A stretch of 64,000 nt of DNA from contig JAVJOG010000008.1 of assembly GCA_040216885.1 (NCBI GenBank), positions 375,594 to 439,593 on the forward strand, in the 5' to 3' direction. This DNA comes from Parvibaculum sp040216885. Its GTDB lineage: Bacteria; Pseudomonadota; Alphaproteobacteria; Parvibaculales; Parvibaculaceae. The notes under the pieces are model-generated. The model did no database searches. It was not told the DNA's origin and saw only the letters and a program-made list of their open reading frames with translations. The translations under genes and the position numbers were made by a program. Positions 1 to 7,947 of this stretch are shown in pieces. Numbering within the stretch: the first letter of the stretch is position 1; each line of letters begins with the position of its first letter.

Positions 1-2
1 GC

Positions 3-230
3 TGGCGCTCATGGGGCCGCGTGCTTCGCCTGCCGCTGCTGGTCGAGGATCGCGAAGGCATGCTTCATCCGGCCGAACGCAAGCTCGGGGCGCTGCATGT
101 CGGCGAGCCGCAGCCGCATGCCGGCGCCAATCCGCTCTCGGCGCGCCGCCCGCTCAGCTTCGGCCAGTCCGGGCAGCCGCGGAGCTGGGGCGAACGGCTC
201 GTCGTCGGGGCGCGTCCGCCGGCCTATTGA
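3..230 (+). CDS. C-terminal end of an unidentified protein (partial)
   Basis: An open frame runs in from the left edge and stops at a TGA, four bases before the stop of the convergent enoyl-CoA hydratase gene; such tight tail-to-tail packing is common in this window and favours a real gene. The visible 75 residues are rich in Pro, Arg and Gly (for example LPLLVEDREGMLHPAERKLG), with no membrane segment or family signature I recognise. The start lies outside the window. It could still be a chance open frame in GC-rich DNA. Confidence 0.4.
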   Translation, partial: WRSWGRVLRLPLLVEDREGMLHPAERKLGALHVGEPQPHAGANPLSARRPLSFGQSGQPRSWGERLVVGARPPAY

Positions 231-233
231 GCT

Positions 234-1022
234 TCAACCGAATTTCGAAAAATCCGGTGCGCGCTTGTCGAAGAAGGCGCTGATCGCTTCCTTCACTTCG
301 TCGGAACGAAGCTGGGCGCCGAAGACGCGGGCCTCGGCCTCGCGCGCCTCGCCGACGCGCGGGCGATCATTATCCTTCAACAGCGCCTTGGTCGCGCGCA
401 CCGCATTGGGCGCCTTCGCGGCCAGCGCCTTGGCGCGGGCAAGCGCCTCGACGGTCAACTCATTGTCCGGAAACACATCGGCGACAAGGCCGATGGCTTC
501 TGCCTTCTCCGCGCCGATCTTCTTGCCGGTCAGGAAAAGGTCGGCCGCCTTCTGAATGCCGATCTGACGTTGCAGCAGGAAGCTCGAGCCCGCTTCCGGC
601 ACGAGGCCGAGATTGACGAACGGCATCTGGAAAGTCGCGCTGGCGCCCGCATAAACAAGATCGCAGTGAAGCAGCATGGTAACGCCGACGCCGACGGCGA
701 GCCCGTTGACCGCCGCCACGCCCGGCTTTTCGGCATTGGCGAGGTTTTCGAGGAAGCGCGTCACATGCGGCTTTTCCTTCGGCTGTTCGTCCACCGGCGT
801 CGTGCCCGCCTTGGCGAAGTCGGCGAGATCGTTGCCCGCCGTGAAGGAGTCGCCGGTGCCGGTGTAATAGGTGACGCGAATTTTCGGATCGGCATCCGCC
901 GTCTCGATCGCGTCGGCCAGTACCTTGTACATCTCCGCCGTCAGTGCGTTCTTCTTGTCCGGGCGGTTGATGGTGACGATCTGGACACCGTCTTCGATGG
1001 TCACGAGCACATGATCGGTCAT
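234..1022 (-). CDS. Enoyl-CoA hydratase/isomerase family protein
   Basis: A 262-residue crotonase-fold protein, likely acting in beta-oxidation as enoyl-CoA hydratase or delta3-delta2-enoyl-CoA isomerase. The oxyanion-hole stretch AGNDLADF and the segment GVGVTMLLHCDLVYA are typical. The single acidic residue in GLVPEAGSS matches the catalytic Glu of the isomerase (ECI2-like) branch, so isomerase or hydratase remains open. The ATG at 1022 follows an AAGGA ribosome site; an upstream in-frame extension lacks family similarity. It is transcribed alone, with a 143-bp gap to the methyltransferase upstream. Confidence 0.88.
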   Translation of the reverse strand: MTDHVLVTIEDGVQIVTINRPDKKNALTAEMYKVLADAIETADADPKIRVTYYTGTGDSFTAGNDLADFAKAGTTPVDEQPKEKPHVTRFLENLANAEKPGVAAVNGLAVGVGVTMLLHCDLVYAGASATFQMPFVNLGLVPEAGSSFLLQRQIGIQKAADLFLTGKKIGAEKAEAIGLVADVFPDNELTVEALARAKALAAKAPNAVRATKALLKDNDRPRVGEAREAEARVFGAQLRSDEVKEAISAFFDKRAPDFSKFG

Positions 1023-1165
1023 CGGGCGATCCTTCGATTGAACGTTGCAACTAGGCCGGTAAGTTCTTTTTCGGAATTTATGGCCTCGCGCCGGGCTGTG
1101 CAAAGCCAATCCATGCAAAGTGCTGTGCGCCGAACAGGGGTCCGCTGCACGCATCTGAACAGCGC

Positions 1166-1816
1166 TCAGCCGGGCAGGACGCGCCAGACGCTGGTGTTGC
1201 GGACATCGGTGTCTTCCAGTTCCCGCGTCGTTCTGACCGCATAGGAGACCAGTTTTTCGAGGCCCGATTTCGGCAGATAGGTGCGGCCCGGATCGCCGAT
1301 CAGCACCGCCGTACCCTCGCCCGCCAGCTTGCGCAGCCAGATTTCGATGCGCGCGGCAAGCGGGCCCTCGTAGCACATGTCGCCGACAAGGATGATGTCC
1401 CAGCCGCGATTTTCGACACCGGCGAGATCCTCGGTCGTCACGGTGACAGCGACGCCGTTCGTTTCGGCATTGAGCGCAATCGCGGCGACCGCAAAAGCGT
1501 CGATGTCGGCGGCAAGCGCTGCGGCGCCACCCGCCTTCATCGCGGCAATCGCGATCAGGCCCGAACCCGAACCGAAATCGAGAACGCGCCGCCCACGGAC
1601 GATTTCCGGATTGTCGAGAATGTAGCGCGACAGCGCCTGCCCGCCGGCCCAGGCAAAGGCCCAGAAAGGCGGCGGCAGGCCCGACTTCTCGAGTTCTTCC
1701 TCCGTCATCTGCCAGATCGGCACGATCTCGCTGGCGAGATGCAGCCTGATTTCGGGGATCAGCGGCGGCTCGTGGAGCGCGGTGTTTTCGCGGATGAATT
1801 CGGCCGCGCCGCTCAT
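1166..1816 (-). CDS. METTL20-like class I protein-lysine methyltransferase
   Basis: A 216-residue SAM-dependent methyltransferase. The SAM loop VLDFGSGSGLIAIAA (about residues 78-92) and the upstream FWAFAWAGGQALSRY motif match the ETF-beta lysine methyltransferase (METTL20) family; bacterial members are reported to methylate ETF-beta or ribosomal protein L7/L12. That fits a genome rich in acyl-CoA dehydrogenases, which pass electrons to ETF, but the substrate is inferred. Its ATG overlaps the ribF stop (ATGA), so translation is probably coupled; it is last in the rluB-rsmD-HAD-ribF operon. Confidence 0.75.
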   Translation of the reverse strand: MSGAAEFIRENTALHEPPLIPEIRLHLASEIVPIWQMTEEELEKSGLPPPFWAFAWAGGQALSRYILDNPEIVRGRRVLDFGSGSGLIAIAAMKAGGAAALAADIDAFAVAAIALNAETNGVAVTVTTEDLAGVENRGWDIILVGDMCYEGPLAARIEIWLRKLAGEGTAVLIGDPGRTYLPKSGLEKLVSYAVRTTRELEDTDVRNTSVWRVLPG

Positions 1817-2763
1817 GCGCCGGCGGGAAGTGCCGCGAGAGCGGCGCGGGCCTTCTCGCCGTCTTTCGCGATCTGCGCCTTCAGGCTTTCGAGGCCGTCG
1901 AACTTCCGTTCGGGACGCAGATATTCGATGAACGAGACAGCCGCATGGGCGCCGTAGATGTCGCCGTCGAAATCGAAGATATGTGCTTCCAGCAGCACAT
2001 CCTTCTTGTCGAAGGTCGGACGCCGGCCGACATTCGCGACGCCGTCATAGCTGCCCTTGTGCGGCCCGTCCTCTATTTCGACCTTCACCGCATAGACGCC
2101 GAGCGCCGGCTCGACATGATCCTCGAGCGGCAGGTTGGCGGTCGGAAAGCCGATGGTGCGGCCGCGTTGATCGCCCTGTTGAATATGCGTCTCGACCGTC
2201 CACCAATGGCCGAGCAGCTTCGCCGCGCCGCGCGGGTCGCCCTGCGCCAGAAGTTCGCGGATTCGGGTGGAGGAATAAGCCTCGCCGTCACCGCGCACTT
2301 CCTCGACGATCGAGACGCCGAGGCCTTCCATCCCGCCCATATAGGAGAGCGCCGCCGCGTCGCCGCCGCGGCCCTTGCCGAAGCGAAAATCGTAACCGGC
2401 GACGACATGAACGGCGCGCAGGCCTTCGACCAGCACGTCGAGCACGAATTCCGGTGCGAGCTTCTGCGACATGCGTGCATCGAAAGGCAGCGCCGCCAGA
2501 ATGTCGACGCCGAGCTTTTCGAGAAGCCGCGCCTTGGCGCGAAAAGGGGTCAGCCGGAAGAAGGGGCGGTCGGGGAAGAAGAATTGCTGCGGATGCGGCT
2601 CGAAGACGAGAACACCAAGCGGCACGCCAAGTTCGTCCGCCACCCGCGCCGCCTCGCCGATCACCTTTCGGTGGCCGAGATGCACGCCGTCGAAATTGCC
2701 GAGCGCGTAGACGCCGCCTTGCAGGCCGGGCGGCACTTGCTCGTAATGGCGGATAATCTGCAT
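1813..2763 (-). CDS. ribF: Bifunctional riboflavin kinase/FAD synthetase
   Basis: Makes FMN from riboflavin and then FAD. The N-terminal nucleotidyltransferase domain carries LGNFDGVHLGH with the HxGH signature; the C-terminal flavokinase domain has TIGFPTANL and a PALGVYAV-like stretch. The 316-residue length is normal. I place the start at MQIIRHYE (2763), where family members begin; an ATG at 2826 would add 21 Pro-rich residues with no better ribosome site. It overlaps the methyltransferase by 4 bp. Cofactor supply suits the many flavoenzymes nearby. Confidence 0.93.
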   Translation of the reverse strand: MQIIRHYEQVPPGLQGGVYALGNFDGVHLGHRKVIGEAARVADELGVPLGVLVFEPHPQQFFFPDRPFFRLTPFRAKARLLEKLGVDILAALPFDARMSQKLAPEFVLDVLVEGLRAVHVVAGYDFRFGKGRGGDAAALSYMGGMEGLGVSIVEEVRGDGEAYSSTRIRELLAQGDPRGAAKLLGHWWTVETHIQQGDQRGRTIGFPTANLPLEDHVEPALGVYAVKVEIEDGPHKGSYDGVANVGRRPTFDKKDVLLEAHIFDFDGDIYGAHAAVSFIEYLRPERKFDGLESLKAQIAKDGEKARAALAALPAGA

Positions 2764-2861
2764 CTCAGGGGGTCGGGCTCCGGGGGCATGAGGTTCGGGC
2801 AAAGTTGATGGCGGATCGCTCCCCATGCGTCAAGTGCACGGGATGGCAAGCCTCTTGTGCA

Positions 2862-3725
2862 TTACCAGACAAGGCGCGGCATGGCGCCGATCGCCGTCAC
2901 GCCCGCCCGCGCCAGCACGGCGGACACACGTGGACCCTCCGGCGCTTCGGGCGAAGGCCCGCAATCGGCGGCGGCGATGCCGCCGGTGATGAAAAGCGCG
3001 TCGATCCCGGCGTCGTTGGCACCCATGATGTCGGTCATCGGGCCGTCGCCGACGGCCAGAATCCGCGCATCGGCGACCGGCGCGGCGGCAATTTCGGCCA
3101 GACGGTGGCGTGCCACTTCGTAGATTGGCCGATGCGGCTTGCCGAAATAGACGACCTCGCCGCCCAGTTCTTCGTAAAGCGCCGCCAGCGCGCCGGCGCA
3201 ATAGATGTGCTTGTCGCCGCGCTCGACGACAATGTCGGGATTGGCGCAGATCAGCGGCAACTTGCGCGCGACGAGATTTTCGAATTGCGTGCGATAATCC
3301 TCCGGCCCTTCCGTTTCGTCGTCGAACGGACCCGTCACCAGAACGAATTCGCCATCCGCTTCGGCGACACGCGCAACACCCGTTCCGTCGAAGAGGTTCA
3401 CGTCGCGATCCGGTCCGATGTAGTAGCACGCCGCGCCCAGCGTCTTGCTCGCCAGATAGGTGCGCGCCGCGTCGCCCGAGGTCAGTATCCCGTCATAGAC
3501 GCCGTGCGGAATGCCCAGGCGTTCGAACATCTGCGGCAGCGCGGTCGAGGGACGCGGCGCGTTGGAGAGCAGCAGCACATGCCCGCCCTTCGCCTGGAAA
3601 TTCGACAGCGCCTCGGCAACGCCCGGATAGGCCTCGCGTCCATTGTGCAGTACGCCCCAGACGTCGCAGAGCAGCGCGTCGTATTTGTCGGCGATGACGG
3701 ATAGACCGGAAATCAGCAACGGCAT
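2862..3725 (-). CDS. TIGR01459-type HAD-IIA hydrolase
   Basis: A 287-residue haloacid-dehalogenase-superfamily protein of the class IIA (NagD-like) group. HAD motif I is CDVWGVLHNG near the N terminus, motif II is LLLSNAPR, and the C-terminal motif reads AVGDGPMTDIMGA. Class IIA enzymes are phosphatases of small phosphoesters; the substrate of this alphaproteobacterial subgroup is not established. Start chosen at 3725 (MPLLISGLSV) behind AAGGA; the longer ATG at 3788 would run 41 bp into rsmD. It sits 22 bp after rsmD in a five-gene leftward operon. Confidence 0.82.
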   Translation of the reverse strand: MPLLISGLSVIADKYDALLCDVWGVLHNGREAYPGVAEALSNFQAKGGHVLLLSNAPRPSTALPQMFERLGIPHGVYDGILTSGDAARTYLASKTLGAACYYIGPDRDVNLFDGTGVARVAEADGEFVLVTGPFDDETEGPEDYRTQFENLVARKLPLICANPDIVVERGDKHIYCAGALAALYEELGGEVVYFGKPHRPIYEVARHRLAEIAAAPVADARILAVGDGPMTDIMGANDAGIDALFITGGIAAADCGPSPEAPEGPRVSAVLARAGVTAIGAMPRLVW

Positions 3726-3747
3726 GTTCCTTGGCAGTGAATGAATG

Positions 3748-4317
3748 TCAGGCTGGCGCCCGCATGAAGACAATTTCGGTGACGCCATAGCGGCGGCGGT
3801 CGAGCTCCTCGAAACCTTCAGGCGCTGCGAAATCGGAGGTCACAGCTTCTTCGACAACGCAAAGCGCATGTGGCGCGAGCCAGCCGCCGTCGCGCGCGGA
3901 GAGAAGTGCGGCCTCGCCGAGCTTGCGGCCATAGGGCGGATCGGCGAAGACCAGCGAGAAGGCGGGGCCGACGCTGCCGGGACGCGGCCCGAGCGAGGTC
4001 GCGTCGCGCTTGTAGAGCTTCGCGTGGCCGTTGAGGCCCAGATGATCGAGATTTTCGCGGATGGCGGCGCGGCTCTCGGCGTGGTCGTCGACGAACAATG
4101 TGAAGGAAACGCCGCGCGACAAGGCTTCGAGTCCGAGCGCGCCGGAGCCGGCAAAGAGGTCGAGCACGCGCGCGCCTTCAAGTTCGAAGCCGCCGAAATC
4201 GGCATGGGCCAGAATGTTGAACAATGCCTCGCGCTGGCGCTCGCCTGTCGGACGCACGCGGTCGCCTTTCGGCGCGGCGATGCTCCGGCCCTTATGGGCG
4301 CCGCCGACGATCCGCAT
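3748..4317 (-). CDS. rsmD: 16S rRNA (guanine(966)-N(2))-methyltransferase RsmD
   Basis: Methylates G966 of 16S rRNA during 30S assembly. Family marks are the N-terminal MRIVGGAHKGR, the SAM-binding VLDLFAGSGALGLEALSRG and the catalytic FADPPYG (N6/N2-methyltransferase DPPY). Length 189 residues from ATG 4317, which has a good AAAGGGG ribosome site; an ATG 27 bases earlier is less likely. It overlaps the 3' end of the pseudouridine synthase gene by 26 bp, an arrangement that supports co-transcription and shared work in rRNA modification. Confidence 0.93.
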   Translation of the reverse strand: MRIVGGAHKGRSIAAPKGDRVRPTGERQREALFNILAHADFGGFELEGARVLDLFAGSGALGLEALSRGVSFTLFVDDHAESRAAIRENLDHLGLNGHAKLYKRDATSLGPRPGSVGPAFSLVFADPPYGRKLGEAALLSARDGGWLAPHALCVVEEAVTSDFAAPEGFEELDRRRYGVTEIVFMRAPA

Positions 4318-5248
4318 GGCGCCCCTTTCCCGTGCCGGATGCATCGGCCTTTTTCGTCCGGAAAGTCTTCAGCTTGGGCTTCGTGCCGCCGGGTTTTGCC
4401 GGCGGCTTGCCGTCAGCCTTTTTAGGTGTCCCGCCTGCGGGTTTCGCTGCGGGTCCACGCGGGGCCGGCGCTCCCGCGTGTGCAAACTTTTCCGCATGCA
4501 CGCCGAGCTGGTCCATCAGTACGCGGTTCGGCACCTGCGCGACCTCGCCCTCGGCAAGATCGCCGACCTGGAAGGGTCCGAAGGAAAGCCGGATCAGGCG
4601 GTTGACCTTCAGCCCCAGCGCGCCGAGCACGCGCTTCACCTCGCGGTGCTTTCCCTCTTTCAAGCCGACCGTCAGCCAGACGTTCGAGCCCTGCACCTTG
4701 TCGAGTTTCGCTTCGACGGAGCCATAGCGCACGCCGTCGACGGTGATGCCGTCCTTCAGCTTGTCGAGCTCGGCCTGCTTGACTTCACCCCAAGCGCGCA
4801 CGCGGTAGCGCCGCGTCCAGCCGGTGGCGGGAAGTTCGAGCAGCCGCGCCAGCTCGCCGTCATTGGTCAAGAGCAGCAGGCCTTCGGTGTTGATGTCGAG
4901 GCGGCCGACCGAGACGACGCGCGGCATGCCGGCGGGCAGGCGCTCGAAAACGGTGGTGCGGCCTTCCGGGTCTTTCGCGGTCGTCACGAGGCCGGCGGGC
5001 TTGTGATAGCGCCAGAGCCGCGTCGGTTCCTGCTTGGGGAGCGCCTTGCCGTCGACGACGATTGTTTCGCGGCCGGTGACGTTGAGGGCCGGGCTTTTCA
5101 GCACCTTGCCGTCGACCGTCACTTTGCCTTCGGCAATCAGTTGCTCGGCCTCGCGGCGCGAGCAGAGCCCGGCGCGCGCGATCACCTTGGCGATGCGTCC
5201 GCCGGCAGGCGGCGCTTTGGAGGCGGGCGTTTTGGGGCTGGCGTTCAT
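4292..5248 (-). CDS. rluB: RsuA/RluB-family rRNA pseudouridine synthase
   Basis: A 318-residue pseudouridine synthase. The N-terminal S4 RNA-binding domain (RIAKVIARAGLCSRREAEQL) precedes the catalytic domain with GRLDINTEGLLLLTNDG, whose Asp is the nucleophile. The last ~75 residues are a Lys/Pro/Ala/Gly-rich basic tail, probably unstructured and RNA-contacting. RluB (23S U2605) is the most likely subtype, but RsuA/RluE cannot be excluded by eye. First gene of the leftward operon, divergent from tadA with 79 bp between the starts. Confidence 0.88.
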   Translation of the reverse strand: MNASPKTPASKAPPAGGRIAKVIARAGLCSRREAEQLIAEGKVTVDGKVLKSPALNVTGRETIVVDGKALPKQEPTRLWRYHKPAGLVTTAKDPEGRTTVFERLPAGMPRVVSVGRLDINTEGLLLLTNDGELARLLELPATGWTRRYRVRAWGEVKQAELDKLKDGITVDGVRYGSVEAKLDKVQGSNVWLTVGLKEGKHREVKRVLGALGLKVNRLIRLSFGPFQVGDLAEGEVAQVPNRVLMDQLGVHAEKFAHAGAPAPRGPAAKPAGGTPKKADGKPPAKPGGTKPKLKTFRTKKADASGTGKGRHADRRRRP

Positions 5249-5327
5249 GGCCTCTCTTTATCAGGCGGCTTGCCGAACCGAAAGCCACCGCTTGACGGGG
5301 CCGCCGCCGCGCGGGCAGGGTCCGGCC

Positions 5328-5789
5328 ATGACCGCAGATGCTGCCCCGCGCCCCATGGACATCGCCTTCGCCGAAGCCGAGGCGGCGGCGCTGCGCGGCG
5401 AGGTGCCGGTGGGGGCGGCCGTGGTGGACGCGAATGGCGCGGTCCTTGCCCGAGCGGGAAACCGGACGCTCGAACTGAAAGACCCGAGCGCCCATGCCGA
5501 AATGCTGGCGATCCGCGCAGCTTGCGCCGCGCTGGGCTCGGAACGCCTCACCGGCTGCGACCTGTATGTGACGCTGGAACCTTGCCCGATGTGCGCGGCG
5601 GCGCTCTCGTTTGCGCGGTTGCGGCGGCTCTATTACGGGGCGGCGGATGAAAAAGGCGGCGGCGTCGATCATGGTCCGCGCATCTTCGAGCAGCCGACCT
5701 GCCACCACCGGCCGGAGGTCTATGGCGGGCTCGGCGAGACGCGGGCGGCCGCACTTCTGCGCGACTTTTTCGCCGCCCGGCGGGGCTGA
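5328..5789 (+). CDS. tadA: tRNA-specific adenosine deaminase
   Basis: A 153-residue zinc deaminase that converts A34 to inosine in tRNA-Arg(ACG). The zinc/catalytic motifs are HAEMLAIR and LEPCPMCAAAL; the helix with AFAEAEAAALRGEVPVGA is typical of TadA. The ATG at 5328 is preceded by AGGG; longer in-frame starts cross the divergent promoter. Distinct from cytosine deaminases by the VPVGA and EPCPMC context. Monocistronic, divergent from the pseudouridine synthase. Confidence 0.9.
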   Translation: MTADAAPRPMDIAFAEAEAAALRGEVPVGAAVVDANGAVLARAGNRTLELKDPSAHAEMLAIRAACAALGSERLTGCDLYVTLEPCPMCAAALSFARLRRLYYGAADEKGGGVDHGPRIFEQPTCHHRPEVYGGLGETRAAALLRDFFAARRG

Positions 5790-5916
5790 AGAGGCACCCC
5801 GCCGCAGGGCGGCTTTCCGCGTGATTTGGCCGATGCAACCCGCTAGAGTGCGCCCATTCGCCATTGAGAGGAGGCCTCAAAGCCTCCAACCACAAGAAAT
5901 ACGAAGGGGAGACCTT

Positions 5917-7155
5917 ATGAATTTCGAACATACGGACAAGGTCAAGGAACTGCTGGCCCGGCTCGAGCGGTTCATGGACAAGCACATCTATCCGAATGAG
6001 AAAACCTACGACGACCAGATGAAGGCGTTCCGCGAAGCGGGCAATCCCTGGCAGGTGCCGCAGATCCTCGAAGACCTGAAGCCGAAGGCCAAGGAAGAAG
6101 GATTGTGGAACCTGTTCCTGCCGGAATCCGAGCGCGGCGGCGGCCTCTCCAATCTCGAATATTCCTCGGCGTGCGAAATCATGGGCCGCGTCGGTTGGGC
6201 TTCCGAAGTATTCAACTGCTCGGCGCCCGACACCGGCAACATGGAAGTGATCGAACGCTACGGCAATGAGCGCCAGAAGAAGGAATATCTGGAGCCGCTG
6301 CTCGAAGGAAAGATGCGTTCGGCCTTCCTGATGACCGAGCCGGACGTTGCCTCTTCGGACGCGACCAACATCGCGACCCGCATCGAACGCGACGGCAACG
6401 AATATGTGATCAACGGCCGCAAGTGGTGGTCGTCGGGCGTCGGCGACCCGCGCTGCAAGATCGCGATCGTCATGGGCAAGACCGACCCGAAGGCCGACAC
6501 CTATCGTCAGCAGTCTCAGATCCTGATGCCGCTCGATGCGAAGGGCGTGAAGGTCGTACGCATGCTGCCGGTGTTCGGCTATGATGACGCGCCGCATGGC
6601 CATGCCGAAGTCATTCTCGACAATGTGCGCGTGCCGGCCGAAAACCTGCTGCTCGGCGAAGGCCGCGGCTTCGAGATCAGCCAGGGCCGCCTCGGGCCGG
6701 GCCGCATCCATCACTGCATGCGCACCATCGGCGTCGCCGAACGCGCCCTCGAAAAAATGTGCGAACGGCTGCTGTCGCGCGAGGCTTTCGGCAAGAAGAT
6801 CGCCGATCACTCCGTGTGGGAACAGCGCGTGGCCGAAGCCCGCACCGAAATCGAGATGTGCCGCCTGCTGACGCTGAAAGCGGCCTACATGATGGACACG
6901 GTGGGCAACAAGGTCGCCCGCACCGAGATCGCAATGATCAAGGTCGCGGCGCCGCGTATGGCGCTCAAGGTTATCGACGACGCGATCCAGGCGCATGGCG
7001 GCGGCGGCGTGACCACCGATTTCGGTCTCGCGCGCATGTATTCGGGCATCCGCACGCTGCGTCTCGCCGACGGTCCGGACGAGGTGCACAATCGCACCAT
7101 CGCGCGGCTCGAGTTCAAGAAGCACATGAACAAGGTCCGCGCCGCGGCGGAATGA
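5917..7155 (+). CDS. Acyl-CoA dehydrogenase (ACAD10/11-like)
   Basis: A 412-residue FAD enzyme for alpha,beta-oxidation of acyl-CoA with electrons passed to ETF. Marks include the FAD/acyl-binding AFLMTEPDVASSDATN, INGRKWWSSG, and the C-terminal IQAHGGGGVTTDFGLARMYSGIRTLRLADGPDEVH. The opening with HTDKVKELLARLERFMDKHIYPNE and the DxxSSDATN form are characteristic of the ACAD10/11-like branch, whose animal members act with a fused kinase on 4-hydroxy acids; a separate kinase homologue lies at 10108-11187. Strong ribosome site AAGGGGAG; followed by an intrinsic terminator at 7215. Confidence 0.9.
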   Translation: MNFEHTDKVKELLARLERFMDKHIYPNEKTYDDQMKAFREAGNPWQVPQILEDLKPKAKEEGLWNLFLPESERGGGLSNLEYSSACEIMGRVGWASEVFNCSAPDTGNMEVIERYGNERQKKEYLEPLLEGKMRSAFLMTEPDVASSDATNIATRIERDGNEYVINGRKWWSSGVGDPRCKIAIVMGKTDPKADTYRQQSQILMPLDAKGVKVVRMLPVFGYDDAPHGHAEVILDNVRVPAENLLLGEGRGFEISQGRLGPGRIHHCMRTIGVAERALEKMCERLLSREAFGKKIADHSVWEQRVAEARTEIEMCRLLTLKAAYMMDTVGNKVARTEIAMIKVAAPRMALKVIDDAIQAHGGGGVTTDFGLARMYSGIRTLRLADGPDEVHNRTIARLEFKKHMNKVRAAAE

Positions 7156-7214
7156 TCGTGAAGAACAACCGCTTCATTCGCCGGCTTCGCGCTTTCGGAC
7201 AAGCGGGATGAGAT

Positions 7215-7249
7215 ACGGCCGGTCCCTTGCGGGTCCGGCCGTTTCCTTG
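7215..7249 (+). terminator. Intrinsic terminator after acyl-CoA dehydrogenase
   Basis: Stem ACGGCCGG-t-CCC pairs with GGG-t-CCGGCCGT around a TTGC loop, followed by TTTCCTTG. It lies between the dehydrogenase stop and the GST start, so the two genes are probably separate units. Confidence 0.75.
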
Positions 7250-7286
7250 TGGCGGACGACAACAAAACAACAGCGGATAGCGGCCC

Positions 7287-7943
7287 ATGACCTCTTCCCC
7301 GATGAAACTCTACAACGCCCAGCTTTCTCCCTTCGCGGCGCGCTGCCGTCTTGCGATCTATGCCAAGGGTCTCGATGTCGAAATGATCGATGTCGGGCCG
7401 GGTACCGTGCCGCCCGAATTCGATACGCTGACGCCGATACACAAGGTGCCGTTGCTGGTGCATGGCGATGCGGTGGTGCCTGAATCCGAAACGATCTGCG
7501 AATATCTGGAGGACATTGGCGCCGGGGCGCCGCTGCGGCCGGAGGGCGCGGTCGAGAGGGCGCGCATGCGGCTTCTCTCGCGCATCGGCGATCTCTACAT
7601 CATGGAACCGATGGGCGAACTCTTCGGCCACATCAATCCGCAAGGCCGCGATCAGGCGCTGGTCGATCGTGAGATGACCGAACTGCTGAAAGCCATCGGC
7701 TGGCTCGAACACTATCTCGACGGTTCGCCCTTCGCGGTGGGTGGACGGCTGAGCCTCGCCGATTGCGCGCTGGTGCCGATGCTCTTTTTCTTCGACCAGA
7801 TCGGCCCGATGTTCGGCCATGCCTCGCCGCTGAAGACATATCCGTCTACCGAGGCCTACTACAAAGGGATTCGCGCGCACCCCGCCGCGGCGAAGGTCGA
7901 TGCCGAGCTCGATGCCGCGCTGCGGCGCATGATGGGAAGCTGA
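7287..7943 (+). CDS. Glutathione S-transferase family protein
   Basis: A 218-residue cytosolic GST. The thioredoxin-like N-terminal domain has LYNAQLSPFAARCRLAIYAKG, the cis-Pro segment HKVPLLV and the glutathione-gamma-Glu contact ESETICEYLE; the C-terminal helical domain contains the N-capping-type SLADCALVP. Ser in LSPFAARC is the likely catalytic residue. Subclass and substrate cannot be read, though zeta/theta-like members detoxify electrophiles or isomerise aromatic breakdown products. It converges on the histidine kinase gene, 4 bp between stops. Confidence 0.85.
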   Translation: MTSSPMKLYNAQLSPFAARCRLAIYAKGLDVEMIDVGPGTVPPEFDTLTPIHKVPLLVHGDAVVPESETICEYLEDIGAGAPLRPEGAVERARMRLLSRIGDLYIMEPMGELFGHINPQGRDQALVDREMTELLKAIGWLEHYLDGSPFAVGGRLSLADCALVPMLFFFDQIGPMFGHASPLKTYPSTEAYYKGIRAHPAAAKVDAELDAALRRMMGS

Positions 7944-7947
7944 ACGA

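Noticed and set aside
97..555. Rightward frame over the start of the window and the enoyl-CoA hydratase 3' end
   Set aside because: Overlaps a well-supported gene on the other strand and has Ser/Ala/Arg shadow composition.
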